Notes under the pieces: model-generated
The model's database searches: none
What the model saw: only the letters and a program-made list of their open reading frames with translations
Told to the model about the DNA's origin: nothing
Shown here: positions 1 through 9,096 of the stretch, piece after piece
Numbering within the stretch: the stretch's first letter is position 1
How the letters are laid out: each line of letters opens with the position of its first letter
Assembly: GCF_003173775.1 (NCBI RefSeq)
Contig: NZ_CP029552.1
Span: 5,663,001 to 5,727,000, forward strand
DNA from: Methylobacterium sp. 17Sr1-1
Lineage (GTDB): Bacteria; Pseudomonadota; Alphaproteobacteria; Rhizobiales; Beijerinckiaceae
Reading direction: 5' to 3'
Length of the DNA: 64,000 bases
Position numbers and translations under genes: made by a program

Positions 1-605
<605 letters not shown>

Positions 606-652
606 TCCCGTCGCGGAGGGGCCGTCCGGCCCCTCCCAACCTCGAAAAAATT

Positions 653-1570
653 TCACGCGTCGCAGGCCGCCTCCGGGCGGCCTTTTCTATGGGCGCGCAG
701 GGCCTGGAGCGGCGCGAACACCACGACGTTGCCGGCGAGCACCAGGGCGAAGCCCAGGCCCGCGAGCGGCGTCACCCGGTACCCTTCCGCGAAGACCGAG
801 ATCGTGAGCGCCACGACCGGGAACAGCACGGTCATGTAGGCCGCCTTCTCGGGCCCGATCCGGTGCACCACCGTCAGGTAGGCGGTGAAGCCGATCACCG
901 AGCCGGGGATCGCCAGGTAGAGGAGCGCTCCGATATAGGCCGGAGACGGGTCGAAGCCGAACGGCACCCCGCGCAGGGCCGCCACTCCCGCCACCAGGGC
1001 GGCGCCGGTGAGCATGCCGTAGGCGTTCACCGTGGCGACGGGCAGGCCGTGGCGCTGGTTGCGGGCCGAGACGAGGTTTCCGGCCGAGAAGAACCAGGTG
1101 CCGAGCAGCGCCAGGCCGAGACCGATCGCCGTGTCCCGGGCGAGGGCGGTGCCGACGAGCGTGTCGCGGAACAGGCAGGCGATGCCGAGGAGCCCGATCA
1201 TCGCCCCGGCGAGCACCCGCGGCGCCGGCCGGCGCCGGTGAAACAGGTAGGCATTGGCGACGTTGAAGATCGTGGCGGCGGAAAAGACCACCGAGACGAT
1301 CCCGCTCGGGACCGAGCGCGTGGCGAGGTAGAAGCAGGCGAAGTTGCAGGAGAACAGGCACAGCGCCTGCAGGAGCACGAAGGGCTGGTGGCGCCACGGG
1401 ATGGTCTTCAGCCGCCCGGTGAGGGCGAGCAGGCAGGCCAGGACCGCGCCGGCGAGGGCGAAGCGGTAGGCGATCGACGCCTCGAAGGCGACGGCACCGA
1501 GCTGGTGCTTGATGGCGATCCAGGTCGTGCCCCAGATCAGCACGGTCAGGGCGTAGAGGAAGGCGGTCAC
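653..1570 (-). CDS. EamA/DMT-family membrane exporter
   Basis: This predicted inner-membrane protein of 305 residues has about ten hydrophobic helices in two repeated EamA halves, the hallmark of drug/metabolite transporters. The N-terminus contains LIWGTTWIAIK, the typical first-helix motif of the family, and the second half contains GSVIGFTAYL and ATYMTVLFPV-like helices. The start is a GTG at 1570, with no strong ribosome binding site. It is divergent from the AraC regulator, which suggests local control. The substrate cannot be read from the sequence; relatives export amino acids or other small metabolites. Confidence 0.88.
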   Translation of the reverse strand: MTAFLYALTVLIWGTTWIAIKHQLGAVAFEASIAYRFALAGAVLACLLALTGRLKTIPWRHQPFVLLQALCLFSCNFACFYLATRSVPSGIVSVVFSAATIFNVANAYLFHRRRPAPRVLAGAMIGLLGIACLFRDTLVGTALARDTAIGLGLALLGTWFFSAGNLVSARNQRHGLPVATVNAYGMLTGAALVAGVAALRGVPFGFDPSPAYIGALLYLAIPGSVIGFTAYLTVVHRIGPEKAAYMTVLFPVVALTISVFAEGYRVTPLAGLGFALVLAGNVVVFAPLQALRAHRKGRPEAACDA

Positions 1571-1752
1571 GATGGTCGGGTTCCAATCCGGCTGGTTCGA
1601 GGCTTCCGGATAGGCGGGCCCGGACCGGCCGGCTTCCCGGTTCCGGCGGCGGCGTTGTCCATTCTTGGGGCGTTCTCGGGTCTTGTCCCGGATCCGGTCG
1701 CCCGGCCGCGGCCTCGCTCGGTTGCAGGGAGCCGTGGGCAGCCCCTAGGATC

Positions 1753-2691
1753 GTGCCGCGCCTTCCTCCTGGCGCAGATGTCTGGCGCGAGACCGTGACC
1801 GAGCCGAATCCCGACGTCCGCGATGCCCTCTCCCGCACCGGTGCGGCGCTCCTGCGCAGCGCCGAGATCGGGCGCGGGCTGTCGCTGGCCGAGTGGCGGA
1901 ACCGCGACAATCGCGCCCGCTACGATCGCCCGGACCACCACACCCTCAGCCTCTACCTCGAAGGCGGCGAGGGCGTGGTGCGCGAGGACGGCGCCGTGTC
2001 GGGCGGCGGGCCCGACAAGCTCTGCCTCCTGCCCGCCGGCCACGAGAGCCGGTGGCTGATCGGCGGTCCCCTGCGGATGGTCCACCTCTACGTCGCGCCC
2101 GAGACCCTGGCCTACCAGGCGGTGAGCGCCCTCGACGTCGATCCCCGCACGATCTCCCTGCGCGAGCTGACCTTCGCGGAGGATCCCGCCACCGCGATGC
2201 TGGTGCGCGGCGCCGTGCTGCCCCTCGACTGGGAGGCGGGCGCCGACCGGATGGCGCTCGGCGCCGCCTGCCACCTCCTGCTCCACGCCCTGCTGCGGCG
2301 CCATGCGGGCCCGGGCGGAGAGCGGGCGGTGAAGGGCGGCCTCGCGCCGGCGGTCCGCCGCCGGGTCGCGGAGCTGATCGAGGCGCGGCTGTCCGAGGCG
2401 CTGACCCTCGAGGTGCTGGCCGAGGCGGCGGGCCTCAGCACCTTCCACTTCGCCAAGATGTTCAAGGCCAGCTTCGGCCTCGCACCGCACCGCTACGTGA
2501 CCGAGCGGCGGATCGCGCGGGCCAAGGATCTGCTCGCCAAGCACCTGCTGGCCGAGGCTCCGCCGGGTGAGCGCCGGGAGAGCCTCGCGGCGATCGCGCT
2601 GTCCTGCGGCTTCGCCTCGCAGAGCCACTTCACCCGCCGCTTCGCCCAGGCGACGGGGCTCACGCCCGCGGCGTGGCGGAGCGCCGCGTGA
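1753..2691 (+). CDS. AraC-family transcriptional regulator
   Basis: A 312-residue protein with an N-terminal cupin-like sensing region and a C-terminal double helix-turn-helix. The C-terminal part has LTLEVLAEAAGLSTFHFAKMF and the second helix pair AIALSCGFASQSHFTRRF, ending in GLTPAAWR, which is the classical AraC DNA-binding domain. The effector domain (residues about 20-130) shows no recognisable ligand signature. The longest frame starts at a GTG (1753), but another GTG at 1795 is possible. The divergent EamA exporter shares the 182-bp intergenic region and is the likeliest target. Confidence 0.9.
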   Translation: MPRLPPGADVWRETVTEPNPDVRDALSRTGAALLRSAEIGRGLSLAEWRNRDNRARYDRPDHHTLSLYLEGGEGVVREDGAVSGGGPDKLCLLPAGHESRWLIGGPLRMVHLYVAPETLAYQAVSALDVDPRTISLRELTFAEDPATAMLVRGAVLPLDWEAGADRMALGAACHLLLHALLRRHAGPGGERAVKGGLAPAVRRRVAELIEARLSEALTLEVLAEAAGLSTFHFAKMFKASFGLAPHRYVTERRIARAKDLLAKHLLAEAPPGERRESLAAIALSCGFASQSHFTRRFAQATGLTPAAWRSAA

Positions 2692-2715
2692 ACCCGTGCG
2701 GACGTGCGGGCTCCC

Positions 2716-3015
2716 TCACGCCGCCGGCTTGTCGGCCCGCTTCACGCTGAACTGCAGGCCCAACGCCTGCAGCACCGCCCGCACGGTCTCGAAACTCGGA
2801 TTACCGGCCTGTGAGAGCGCCTTGTACAGGCTCTCGCGGCTCAGCCCCGCCTCTCGGGCGATGTGGCTCCTGCCGCGGGCGCGAGCGACGATCCCGATGG
2901 CATCGCGGATCAAGGCCGGGTCGCCGTCCTCCAGCGCGGCCTCGATATAGAGGGCGACGCCCTCGTCGGTCTTCAGGTGCTCCGCCGTGTCATGCGGACG
3001 GGTTTCCAGCGGCAT
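2716..3015 (-). CDS. Orphan addiction-module antidote-like HTH protein
   Basis: A 99-residue protein of the putative addiction-module antidote family (HigA-like). It begins MPLETRPHDT, has a helix-turn-helix around HIAREAGLSRESLYKALS, and ends with a GNPSFETVRAVLQALGL segment, all typical of this family. The ATG at 3015 is chosen because a strong AGGAGGTG ribosome binding site precedes it; the longer frame would translate through a palindrome. In complete modules a small RelE/HigB-type toxin gene lies immediately upstream on the same strand. None is present here, so the gene is an orphan or a remnant. Confidence 0.8.
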   Translation of the reverse strand: MPLETRPHDTAEHLKTDEGVALYIEAALEDGDPALIRDAIGIVARARGRSHIAREAGLSRESLYKALSQAGNPSFETVRAVLQALGLQFSVKRADKPAA

Positions 3016-3058
3016 CCTCACACCTCCTTTTCGAGCAGGGCTGTCCGTAAAGAAAAGA

Positions 3059-3132
3059 GCGCGGGTCTTCTCCTCTCCCCGACCGATCCCGGGCTTGCCC
3101 GGGATCGGTCGGGGAGAGGAGAAGACCCGCGC
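3059..3132. repeat. Perfect 35-bp inverted repeat with 4-nt loop
   Basis: Positions 3059-3093 are the exact reverse complement of 3098-3132, separated by CTTG. The stem is GC-rich and has no U-tract on either side. It lies in the gap between the divergent antidote-like gene and ftsB. It could be a bidirectional terminator, a recombination hot spot or a repetitive palindromic unit. Confidence 0.95.
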
Positions 3133-3234
3133 CCAATCTTGGTCCACCCCCCCGAACAGTCCTGCTTCGCAACGGGCCGCAAGATCGAAAAGCCCTTTAC
3201 GCCTTCCTTAACCCTCTCACCCCATCCTCCCCGC

Positions 3235-3546
3235 ATGGTAGTCCGTCGTCGCGCCCGTGCCGTCCTGTTGCCGCTCGGCCTCTACGCCGTGTCGATCCTC
3301 GTGGTCGGCTACTTCCTGCACGAGGCCGAGAGCGGAAGCCGCGGCCTCGAGGCGAAGAGAGCCCTGAAGATCCAGGCCTACGGCCTGCAGCAGGAGCTCG
3401 ACGCCACCAAGGCCGACCGGACCGAGTGGGAGCGCCGCGTGGCCCTCTTGCGCAGCGACCAGATCGATCGCGACCTCCTGGAGGAGCGGGCCCGGGTCGT
3501 GCTCGGCCGCGTCCATCCCAACGACGTCGTCATCATCACTCCCTGA
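3235..3546 (+). CDS. ftsB: Septum formation initiator FtsB/DivIC-like protein
   Basis: A 103-residue bitopic membrane protein. A short basic N-terminus is followed by one transmembrane helix (LLPLGLYAVSILVVGYFL), then a periplasmic coiled coil with heptad-like spacing (residues about 38-85), and a C-terminal region RARVVLGRVHPNDVVII typical of the DivIC/FtsB family. These proteins link FtsL and FtsQ in the divisome. The ATG at 3235 is chosen because it opens right before the basic N-terminus. Its place between eno and pdhA is conserved in alphaproteobacteria and supports the call. Confidence 0.88.
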   Translation: MVVRRRARAVLLPLGLYAVSILVVGYFLHEAESGSRGLEAKRALKIQAYGLQQELDATKADRTEWERRVALLRSDQIDRDLLEERARVVLGRVHPNDVVIITP

Positions 3547-3676
3547 TCCTGGCCCCGATCCCTGCCCCTTGCCCGGCCATCCATCCCGGTAGCGGCTTTC
3601 GGTCCCGAACCGCTCGATTTGCGCCGCCACCTGCCCTAAAAACGCTCCCACAAAGGTAGCAGCCGGGAGGGTGCCG

Positions 3677-4720
3677 ATGGATGCCGCGAAAGAGGCGCGC
3701 CGCGGGAGCGACAAGACCCGCGAGAAGGCGGCCCCGCCGCCCGCGGCCTCGAACGTGCCGGCCTTCAGCCGCGACGAGGACCTGCACGCCTATCGCGAGA
3801 TGCTGCTGATCCGCCGCTTCGAGGAGAAGGCCGGCCAGCTCTACGGCATGGGCCTGATCGGCGGCTTCTGCCACCTCTATATCGGCCAGGAGGCCGTGGT
3901 GATCGGGGTCCAGATGGCCTCGAAGGACGGCGACCAGGTCATCACCGGCTACCGCGACCACGGCCACATGCTGGCCTGCGGCATGGAGCCGAAGGGCGTG
4001 ATGGCCGAGCTCACCGGCCGCAAGGGAGGCTATTCCCGCGGCAAGGGCGGCTCGATGCACATGTTCTCCCGCGAGAAGAACTTTTATGGCGGCCACGGCA
4101 TCGTCGGCGCGCAGGTCTCGCTCGGCACCGGCATCGGCTTCGCCAACAAGTACCGCGGCGACGGCGCCGTCAGCCTGACCTACATGGGCGACGGCGCGGC
4201 CAACCAGGGCCAGGTCTACGAGAGCTTCAACATGGCACAGCTGTGGAAGCTGCCCGTGGTCTACGTGATCGAGAACAACCGCTACGCCATGGGCACCTCG
4301 GTCTCGCGGGCCTCGGCCCAGACCGATTTCTCCAAGCGCGGCGTCTCCTTCGGCATCCCGGGCGAGCAGGTCGACGGCATGGACGTCCGCGCCGTGCGCG
4401 AGGCGGCGACGCGCGCCATCGCGCATGCCCGCGACGGCGAGGGCCCCTACATCCTCGAGATGCAGACCTACCGCTACCGCGGCCACTCGATGTCCGACCC
4501 GGCCAAGTACCGGACCAAGGACGAGGTCGCCCGCATGCGCGAGGAATCCGATCCGATCGAGCAGGTCCGCAAGCGCCTGCTCGGGCCCCACAAGGTGGCG
4601 GAGGACGAGATCAAGGCGGTCGACGCCAAGGTGCGGGAGATCGTGAACGAATCGGCGGAGTTCGCCACCAGCGACCCCGAGCCCGATCCGTCCGAGCTCT
4701 GGACCGACATCCTGCTCTAG
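3677..4720 (+). CDS. pdhA: Pyruvate dehydrogenase E1 component, alpha subunit
   Basis: This is the alpha subunit of the thiamine-diphosphate-dependent E1 that decarboxylates pyruvate and acetylates the lipoyl group of E2. The thiamine-diphosphate motif GDGAANQGQVYE, ending with IENN, is intact. The phosphorylation-loop equivalent RYRGHSMSDP is also present. ATG 3677 is chosen over GTG 3671 because GGGAGGG sits about six bases upstream of it; the N-terminal 35 residues are a charged, low-complexity extension. It heads the PDH cluster and is followed by pdhB after 96 bp. Confidence 0.96.
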   Translation: MDAAKEARRGSDKTREKAAPPPAASNVPAFSRDEDLHAYREMLLIRRFEEKAGQLYGMGLIGGFCHLYIGQEAVVIGVQMASKDGDQVITGYRDHGHMLACGMEPKGVMAELTGRKGGYSRGKGGSMHMFSREKNFYGGHGIVGAQVSLGTGIGFANKYRGDGAVSLTYMGDGAANQGQVYESFNMAQLWKLPVVYVIENNRYAMGTSVSRASAQTDFSKRGVSFGIPGEQVDGMDVRAVREAATRAIAHARDGEGPYILEMQTYRYRGHSMSDPAKYRTKDEVARMREESDPIEQVRKRLLGPHKVAEDEIKAVDAKVREIVNESAEFATSDPEPDPSELWTDILL

Positions 4721-4816
4721 CGCGGCCGCTCCGGCTCACCGGCCGTCCGCACGCCGGACGGCTGCCCCGCGCCCGGCCCCGGCGCCCGCCCCTCTCCCGG
4801 ATCGACAGAGTACCCC

Positions 4817-6268
4817 ATGGCGACCGACATCCTGATGCCCGCCCTCTCGCCGACGATGGAGCAGGGCAAGCTCGCGAAGTGGCTCAAGAAGGAGGGCGAC
4901 CCGGTCAAGGCCGGCGACATCCTGGCCGAGATCGAGACCGACAAGGCGACCATGGAGGTCGAGGCGGTCGACGAGGGCGTGCTCGCCAAGATCCTGGTCG
5001 CCGACGGCACCGACAACGTCGCGGTCAACACCCCGATCGCGGTGCTCGCCGAGGAGGGCGAGGATCCGAAGGGCGTGCAGGCCGGCGGCGCGAAGGCGAA
5101 CGGCAAGGACAAGCAGGAAGGCCAGAAGGCGCCCGCCCCCGACATGCATGCCGAGGGCCAGGCCGAGCGCCCCGCCCCCGCGGCGAAGACCCAGGATGAC
5201 AAGCCGGTCGGGAAGCCGGCGGCGCCGGCGGTGATCACCAACCGCGGCCAGGACCCGGCGATGGCCGAGATCCCCGAGGGCACCGAGATGGTCACCCAGA
5301 CCGTCCGCGAGGCCCTGCGCGACGCGATGGCCGAGGAGATGCGCCGCGACGACAAGGTCTTCGTGATGGGCGAGGAGGTCGCCGAGTACCAGGGCGCCTA
5401 CAAGATCACGCAAGGCCTCTTGCAGGAATTCGGCGCGAAGCGCGTCGTCGATACCCCGATCACCGAGCACGGCTTCGCCGGCGTCGGCGTCGGCGCGGCG
5501 TTCACGGGCTTGCGGCCCATCGTCGAGTTCATGACCTTCAACTTCGCCATGCAGGCGATCGACCAGATCATCAACTCGGCGGCCAAGACCCTCTACATGT
5601 CCGGCGGCCAGCTCGGCTGCCCGATCGTGTTCCGCGGCCCCAACGGCGCGGCGGCCCGGGTCGGCGCCCAGCACAGCCACGATTACGCCGCCTGGTACTC
5701 CAACGTGCCGGGCCTGAAGGTCGTGATGCCCTACACCGCCTCCGACGCGAAGGGCCTGCTGAAGAGCGCCATCCGCGATCCGAACCCGGTGGTGTTCCTC
5801 GAGAACGAGATCCTCTACGGCCAGTCCTTCCCGGTGCCGAAGCTCGACGACTTCACGGTGCCGATCGGCAAGGCCAAGGTGCATCGCGAGGGCCAGGACG
5901 TGACGATCGTCTCGTTCGGCATCGGCATGACCTACGCCCTCAAGGCCGCCCACGAGCTCGCCGAGGCCGGGATCGACGCCGAGGTGATCGACCTGCGCAC
6001 CATCCGGCCGATGGATTCGCAGACGGTGGTCGAGTCGGTGAAGAAGACCGGGCGCTGCGTCACCGTCGAGGAGGGTTTCCCGCAATCCGGCATCGGCGCC
6101 GAGATCGCCGCGCGCCTGATGGTCGATGCCTTCGACTATCTCGATGCCCCGGTCCTGCGCATCACCGGCAAGGACGTGCCGATGCCGTATGCCGCGAACC
6201 TGGAAAAACTCGCCCTGCCGAACGTCGCCGAGGTGATCGAGGCGGCCAAGGCCGTCTGCTACCGGTGA
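4817..6268 (+). CDS. pdhB: Pyruvate dehydrogenase E1 component, beta subunit, with N-terminal lipoyl domain
   Basis: A 483-residue protein. Residues 1-80 form a lipoyl domain with the lysine-bearing motif ETDKATME (K43), residues about 85-150 are an Ala/Pro/Lys-rich linker, and the transketolase-like pyrimidine-binding and C-terminal domains follow from about residue 155 ([42 protein letters not shown]). A lipoyl domain on E1-beta is a known alphaproteobacterial feature. It pairs with PdhA to form the E1 heterotetramer. The stop codon overlaps the possible GTG start of the next gene, consistent with co-transcription. Confidence 0.96.
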   Translation: MATDILMPALSPTMEQGKLAKWLKKEGDPVKAGDILAEIETDKATMEVEAVDEGVLAKILVADGTDNVAVNTPIAVLAEEGEDPKGVQAGGAKANGKDKQEGQKAPAPDMHAEGQAERPAPAAKTQDDKPVGKPAAPAVITNRGQDPAMAEIPEGTEMVTQTVREALRDAMAEEMRRDDKVFVMGEEVAEYQGAYKITQGLLQEFGAKRVVDTPITEHGFAGVGVGAAFTGLRPIVEFMTFNFAMQAIDQIINSAAKTLYMSGGQLGCPIVFRGPNGAAARVGAQHSHDYAAWYSNVPGLKVVMPYTASDAKGLLKSAIRDPNPVVFLENEILYGQSFPVPKLDDFTVPIGKAKVHREGQDVTIVSFGIGMTYALKAAHELAEAGIDAEVIDLRTIRPMDSQTVVESVKKTGRCVTVEEGFPQSGIGAEIAARLMVDAFDYLDAPVLRITGKDVPMPYAANLEKLALPNVAEVIEAAKAVCYR

Positions 6269-6273
6269 ACCCC

Positions 6274-6558
6274 ATGAACGACGACGAGCCCCGCTTCGAG
6301 GCCCTCGACGTACCCCCCGACGCCCTGGAACAGGGCGGCATCGAGGTGCTGCGCGCCGCCGTGGTCGACGGCGCGGTGAGCGTCGCGCTGCGCCGCTCCT
6401 TCGAGGATCCGGCGACCTGGGGCCGGCTGCTGATCGACCTCGCCCGCCAGGCTGCCGTGGTCTATGCCCGCGAGACCGAGCTGTCAGAGGAGGAGGCCTT
6501 CGCGCGCATCCGCGCCGGGATGGAGGCCGAGAGCCTCGATCCCGAGAGCCTCAACTGA
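6274..6558 (+). CDS. DUF5076 domain protein
   Basis: A small acidic soluble protein of about 94 residues that matches the pattern of DUF5076 proteins, which in Hyphomicrobiales commonly sit between pdhB and pdhC. Motifs are EVLRAAVVDGAVSVALR, PATWGRLLIDLARQ and ETELSEEEAFARIR. No catalytic residues are recognisable and the function is unknown. ATG 6274 is used; GTG 6265 would overlap the pdhB stop codon. Its position argues for a role tied to the PDH complex, but this is inference. Confidence 0.75.
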   Translation: MNDDEPRFEALDVPPDALEQGGIEVLRAAVVDGAVSVALRRSFEDPATWGRLLIDLARQAAVVYARETELSEEEAFARIRAGMEAESLDPESLN

Positions 6559-6566
6559 GGCTCGCC

Positions 6567-7175
6567 ATGGCCGAGGCCGCGCCGCGTTGGGCCACCTATG
6601 CCGATCTCGAGGCGGTGCCGGACCACCTCGTGGCCGAGATCGTCGACGGGGTGCTGGAGACGCATCCGCGGCCGCGGCCGCTGCACAGCATCGCGTCGGC
6701 GCGGCTGTCGGGTGAACTGGATCGTCCGTTCTCCCGTGGGCGCGGTGGTCCGGGCGGCTGGATCTTCATGATCGAGCCCGAGCTTCACCTCGGGCCGCAC
6801 GTGGTCGTGCCCGGCCTCGCCGGCTGGCGCCTCGAACGACTGCCGGCCATTCCAAAGACGGCCTTCATCGAGACCCCGCCCGACTGGGTCTGCGAGATCC
6901 TGTCTCCCTCCACCACCCGGCTCGACCGCGGGCCGAAGCGGCGGATCTACGCCGAGTTCGGTGTCGGTCACCTCTGGCTGCTCGATCCCGCCAACGGCGT
7001 GCTCGAAGGCTTCGCGCTCGTCGGCGACCGCTGGCTGCTCGTCGGCACCGTGGAGCGCGGCGAGGCGGTGGCCCTGCCCCCCTTCGAGGTCGTTCCTTTC
7101 CCGCTCGACGACCTGTTCCCCATCGAGGCCCCGCCTCCCGACGATCCGGCCGCCCCTCCTCCCGCCGAGACCTGA
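6567..7175 (+). CDS. Uma2-family (DUF820) restriction-endonuclease-like protein
   Basis: A 202-residue protein with the Uma2/DUF820 PD-(D/E)XK fold signature: an IEPELHLGP strand (residues 69-77), WVCEILSPST (residues 107-116) and DRGPKRRIYAEFGVGHLWLLDP (about 120-141). Families of this type are cyanobacterial and alphaproteobacterial orphan nucleases of unknown biological role. The Glu (E110) and Lys (K124) of the presumed active site are present, but the usual Asp in the GPD-V motif reads His78 here, so activity is doubtful. It is inserted within the pdh operon, 8 bp after the DUF5076 gene and 4 bp before pdhC. Confidence 0.82.
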   Translation: MAEAAPRWATYADLEAVPDHLVAEIVDGVLETHPRPRPLHSIASARLSGELDRPFSRGRGGPGGWIFMIEPELHLGPHVVVPGLAGWRLERLPAIPKTAFIETPPDWVCEILSPSTTRLDRGPKRRIYAEFGVGHLWLLDPANGVLEGFALVGDRWLLVGTVERGEAVALPPFEVVPFPLDDLFPIEAPPPDDPAAPPPAET

Positions 7176-7179
7176 ATCC

Positions 7180-8631
7180 ATGCCGATCAACGTGCTGATG
7201 CCCGCCCTCTCGCCGACCATGGAGAAGGGCAACCTCGCCAAGTGGCTCAAGAAGGAGGGCGACACCGTCAAGTCGGGCGACGTGCTCGCCGAGATCGAGA
7301 CCGACAAGGCGACCATGGAGGTCGAGGCGGTCGACGAGGGCGTGCTCGCCAAGATCGTGGTGCCGGAGGGCACCGCCGACGTGCCGGTCAACGACCTCAT
7401 CGCCCTCATCGCCGAGGAGGGCGAGGATCCGGGGAGCGTGCAGGCCGGCGACGGGCCGAAGGCGGAGGCGCCCGCCAAGCCCGGGACGCCCGGGGCCGGC
7501 AAGACGGAAGGGGGGAAGCCCCGGGCGCCGGCCGGCAACGAGACGCCCGGTGGCGGCACGATGTCCTACGAGCGGATCGACACCGCGCCGGAAGGCGCGC
7601 GGCCCTCGGGCCAGTCCGCCGGCGAGCCGAACGGCGCGGCGCCGGCCTCCGGCGGGCGCCTGTTCGCCTCGCCGCTGGCCCGCCGCATCGCCAAGCAGGA
7701 AGGCGTCGACCTCGCCGGGGTGCAGGGTTCGGGTCCGCACGGGCGGATCATCGAGCGCGATGTCCGCGCCGCCCTCGAGGGCGGGACGGCCAAGCCCGCG
7801 CCCCAGCCCGCCAAGGACGCCCCCGCCCCGGCCGCGACGCCCGATCCGGCGCAGGCCCGGACGCCCGCCGCGGCCGCCCCGCCCTCCGGCCTCTCGGCCA
7901 AGCAGGTGATGGGGATGTTCGAGCCGGGCTCCTACGAGGAGGTACCCCTCGACGGCATGCGCAAGACCATCGCCAAGCGCCTGGTCGAGTCGAAGCAGAC
8001 CGTCCCACACTTCTACCTCTCCCTCGACGTCGAGCTCGACGCGCTCTTGAGCCTGCGCGAGCAGGTCAATGCCGGGGCGACGAAGGACAAGGACGGCAAG
8101 CCAGCCTTCAAGCTCTCGGTCAACGACTTCGTCATCAAGGCGTTGGCGCTCGCCCTGCAGCGGGTGCCGGCGGCGAATGCCGTCTGGGCCGAGGACCGCA
8201 TCCTGCGCTTCCGCCACTCCGACGTCGGCGTCGCGGTGGCGATCGACGGCGGGCTGTTCACGCCGGTGATCCGCCGCGCGGAGCAAAAAACCCTCTCGAC
8301 CATCTCGGCCGAGATGAAGGACCTCGCCGCCCGCGCCCGCACCAAGAAGCTCAAGCCCGAGGAGTACCAGGGCGGCACCACCGCGGTGTCCAATCTCGGC
8401 ATGTTCGGCATCAAGTCGTTCGGCGCGGTCATCAACCCGCCCCACGGCACCATCCTGGCGGTCGGCGCCGGCGAGGCCCGGGTGGTGGCGAAGAACGGCG
8501 CCCCGGCGGTCGTCCAGGCGATGACGGTGACGCTCTCCTGCGACCACCGGGTGGTCGACGGGGCGCTGGGCGCCGAGCTGCTCGCCGCCTTCAAGGGGCT
8601 GATCGAGAGCCCAATGGGCATGCTGGTCTAG
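7180..8631 (+). CDS. pdhC: Dihydrolipoyllysine acetyltransferase (PDH E2)
   Basis: This 483-residue E2 core transfers acetyl groups from lipoyl-lysine to CoA. Domains in order are a lipoyl domain (residues 1-80, lipoyl Lys K43 in ETDKATME), a Gly/Ala/Pro linker, a peripheral subunit-binding domain around residues 160-200 (ASPLARRIAKQEGVDL, GSGPHGRI), a second Ala/Pro-rich linker, and the trimeric acetyltransferase domain with the catalytic DHRVVDG (H456, D460). The start ATG 7180 follows the Uma2 stop by 4 bp. The first 55 residues are almost identical to those of PdhB, pointing to lipoyl-domain duplication. Confidence 0.96.
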   Translation: MPINVLMPALSPTMEKGNLAKWLKKEGDTVKSGDVLAEIETDKATMEVEAVDEGVLAKIVVPEGTADVPVNDLIALIAEEGEDPGSVQAGDGPKAEAPAKPGTPGAGKTEGGKPRAPAGNETPGGGTMSYERIDTAPEGARPSGQSAGEPNGAAPASGGRLFASPLARRIAKQEGVDLAGVQGSGPHGRIIERDVRAALEGGTAKPAPQPAKDAPAPAATPDPAQARTPAAAAPPSGLSAKQVMGMFEPGSYEEVPLDGMRKTIAKRLVESKQTVPHFYLSLDVELDALLSLREQVNAGATKDKDGKPAFKLSVNDFVIKALALALQRVPAANAVWAEDRILRFRHSDVGVAVAIDGGLFTPVIRRAEQKTLSTISAEMKDLAARARTKKLKPEEYQGGTTAVSNLGMFGIKSFGAVINPPHGTILAVGAGEARVVAKNGAPAVVQAMTVTLSCDHRVVDGALGAELLAAFKGLIESPMGMLV

Positions 8632-8700
8632 CACTTTCCCCTCCCCACAAGGGGGAGGAGAAGCGCCTTTTTCATTCCCGGCGGAGAGAAGGAAAAGCCG

Positions 8701-9096
8701 GTGCCCTGGAACGGATCGCCCGAGCAGTCGGCATCACCGCGAGCCCGGACGAACGCCAAAGTCATGCGGCACGCCATCACTCCAGCCGAGAAGCGGCTGT
8801 GGTGGCACCTGCGCCACCGGCTGCCGATCGAGGGATCGCACTTCCGACGGCAGGTCGCGCTCGGTCCTTACGTCGCTGACTTCTGCTGTCTCGGGGCGCG
8901 GGTGATCGTCGAGGTCGATGGCGGCCAGCACGGCTTCCCCAACCAGCAAGCGTATGACGCCGCGCGCACGGCCGCCCTCGAGGCGCGGGGCTTCCGGATC
9001 CTGCGCTTCTCCAACGCAGACGTGATGCGCGCGATCGATAGCACGCTCGACACGATCTTCGCGGCCCTGGCCGTCCCCCCCTCTCCGGAGACCTGA
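8701..9096 (+). CDS. DUF559 domain protein (VSR-like endonuclease fold)
   Basis: A 131-residue protein of the DUF559 family, related to very-short-patch-repair type endonucleases. Typical elements are ITPAEKRLWWHLR, the strand pair YVADFCCLGARVIVEVDGGQH (D and E of a PD-(D/E)XK core), ARGFRILRFSNADV and a final helix. The frame opens at GTG 8701; ATG 8764 at the start of the conserved part is an alternative. It stops immediately before the lpdA ATG. Its cellular role is unknown; such genes are scattered as single cassettes in high-GC alphaproteobacteria. Confidence 0.82.
   Translation: MPWNGSPEQSASPRARTNAKVMRHAITPAEKRLWWHLRHRLPIEGSHFRRQVALGPYVADFCCLGARVIVEVDGGQHGFPNQQAYDAARTAALEARGFRILRFSNADVMRAIDSTLDTIFAALAVPPSPET

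Noticed and set aside
2990..3236. Short frames covering the 35-bp palindrome
   Set aside because: They exist on both strands only because the sequence is palindromic; neither has coding character.
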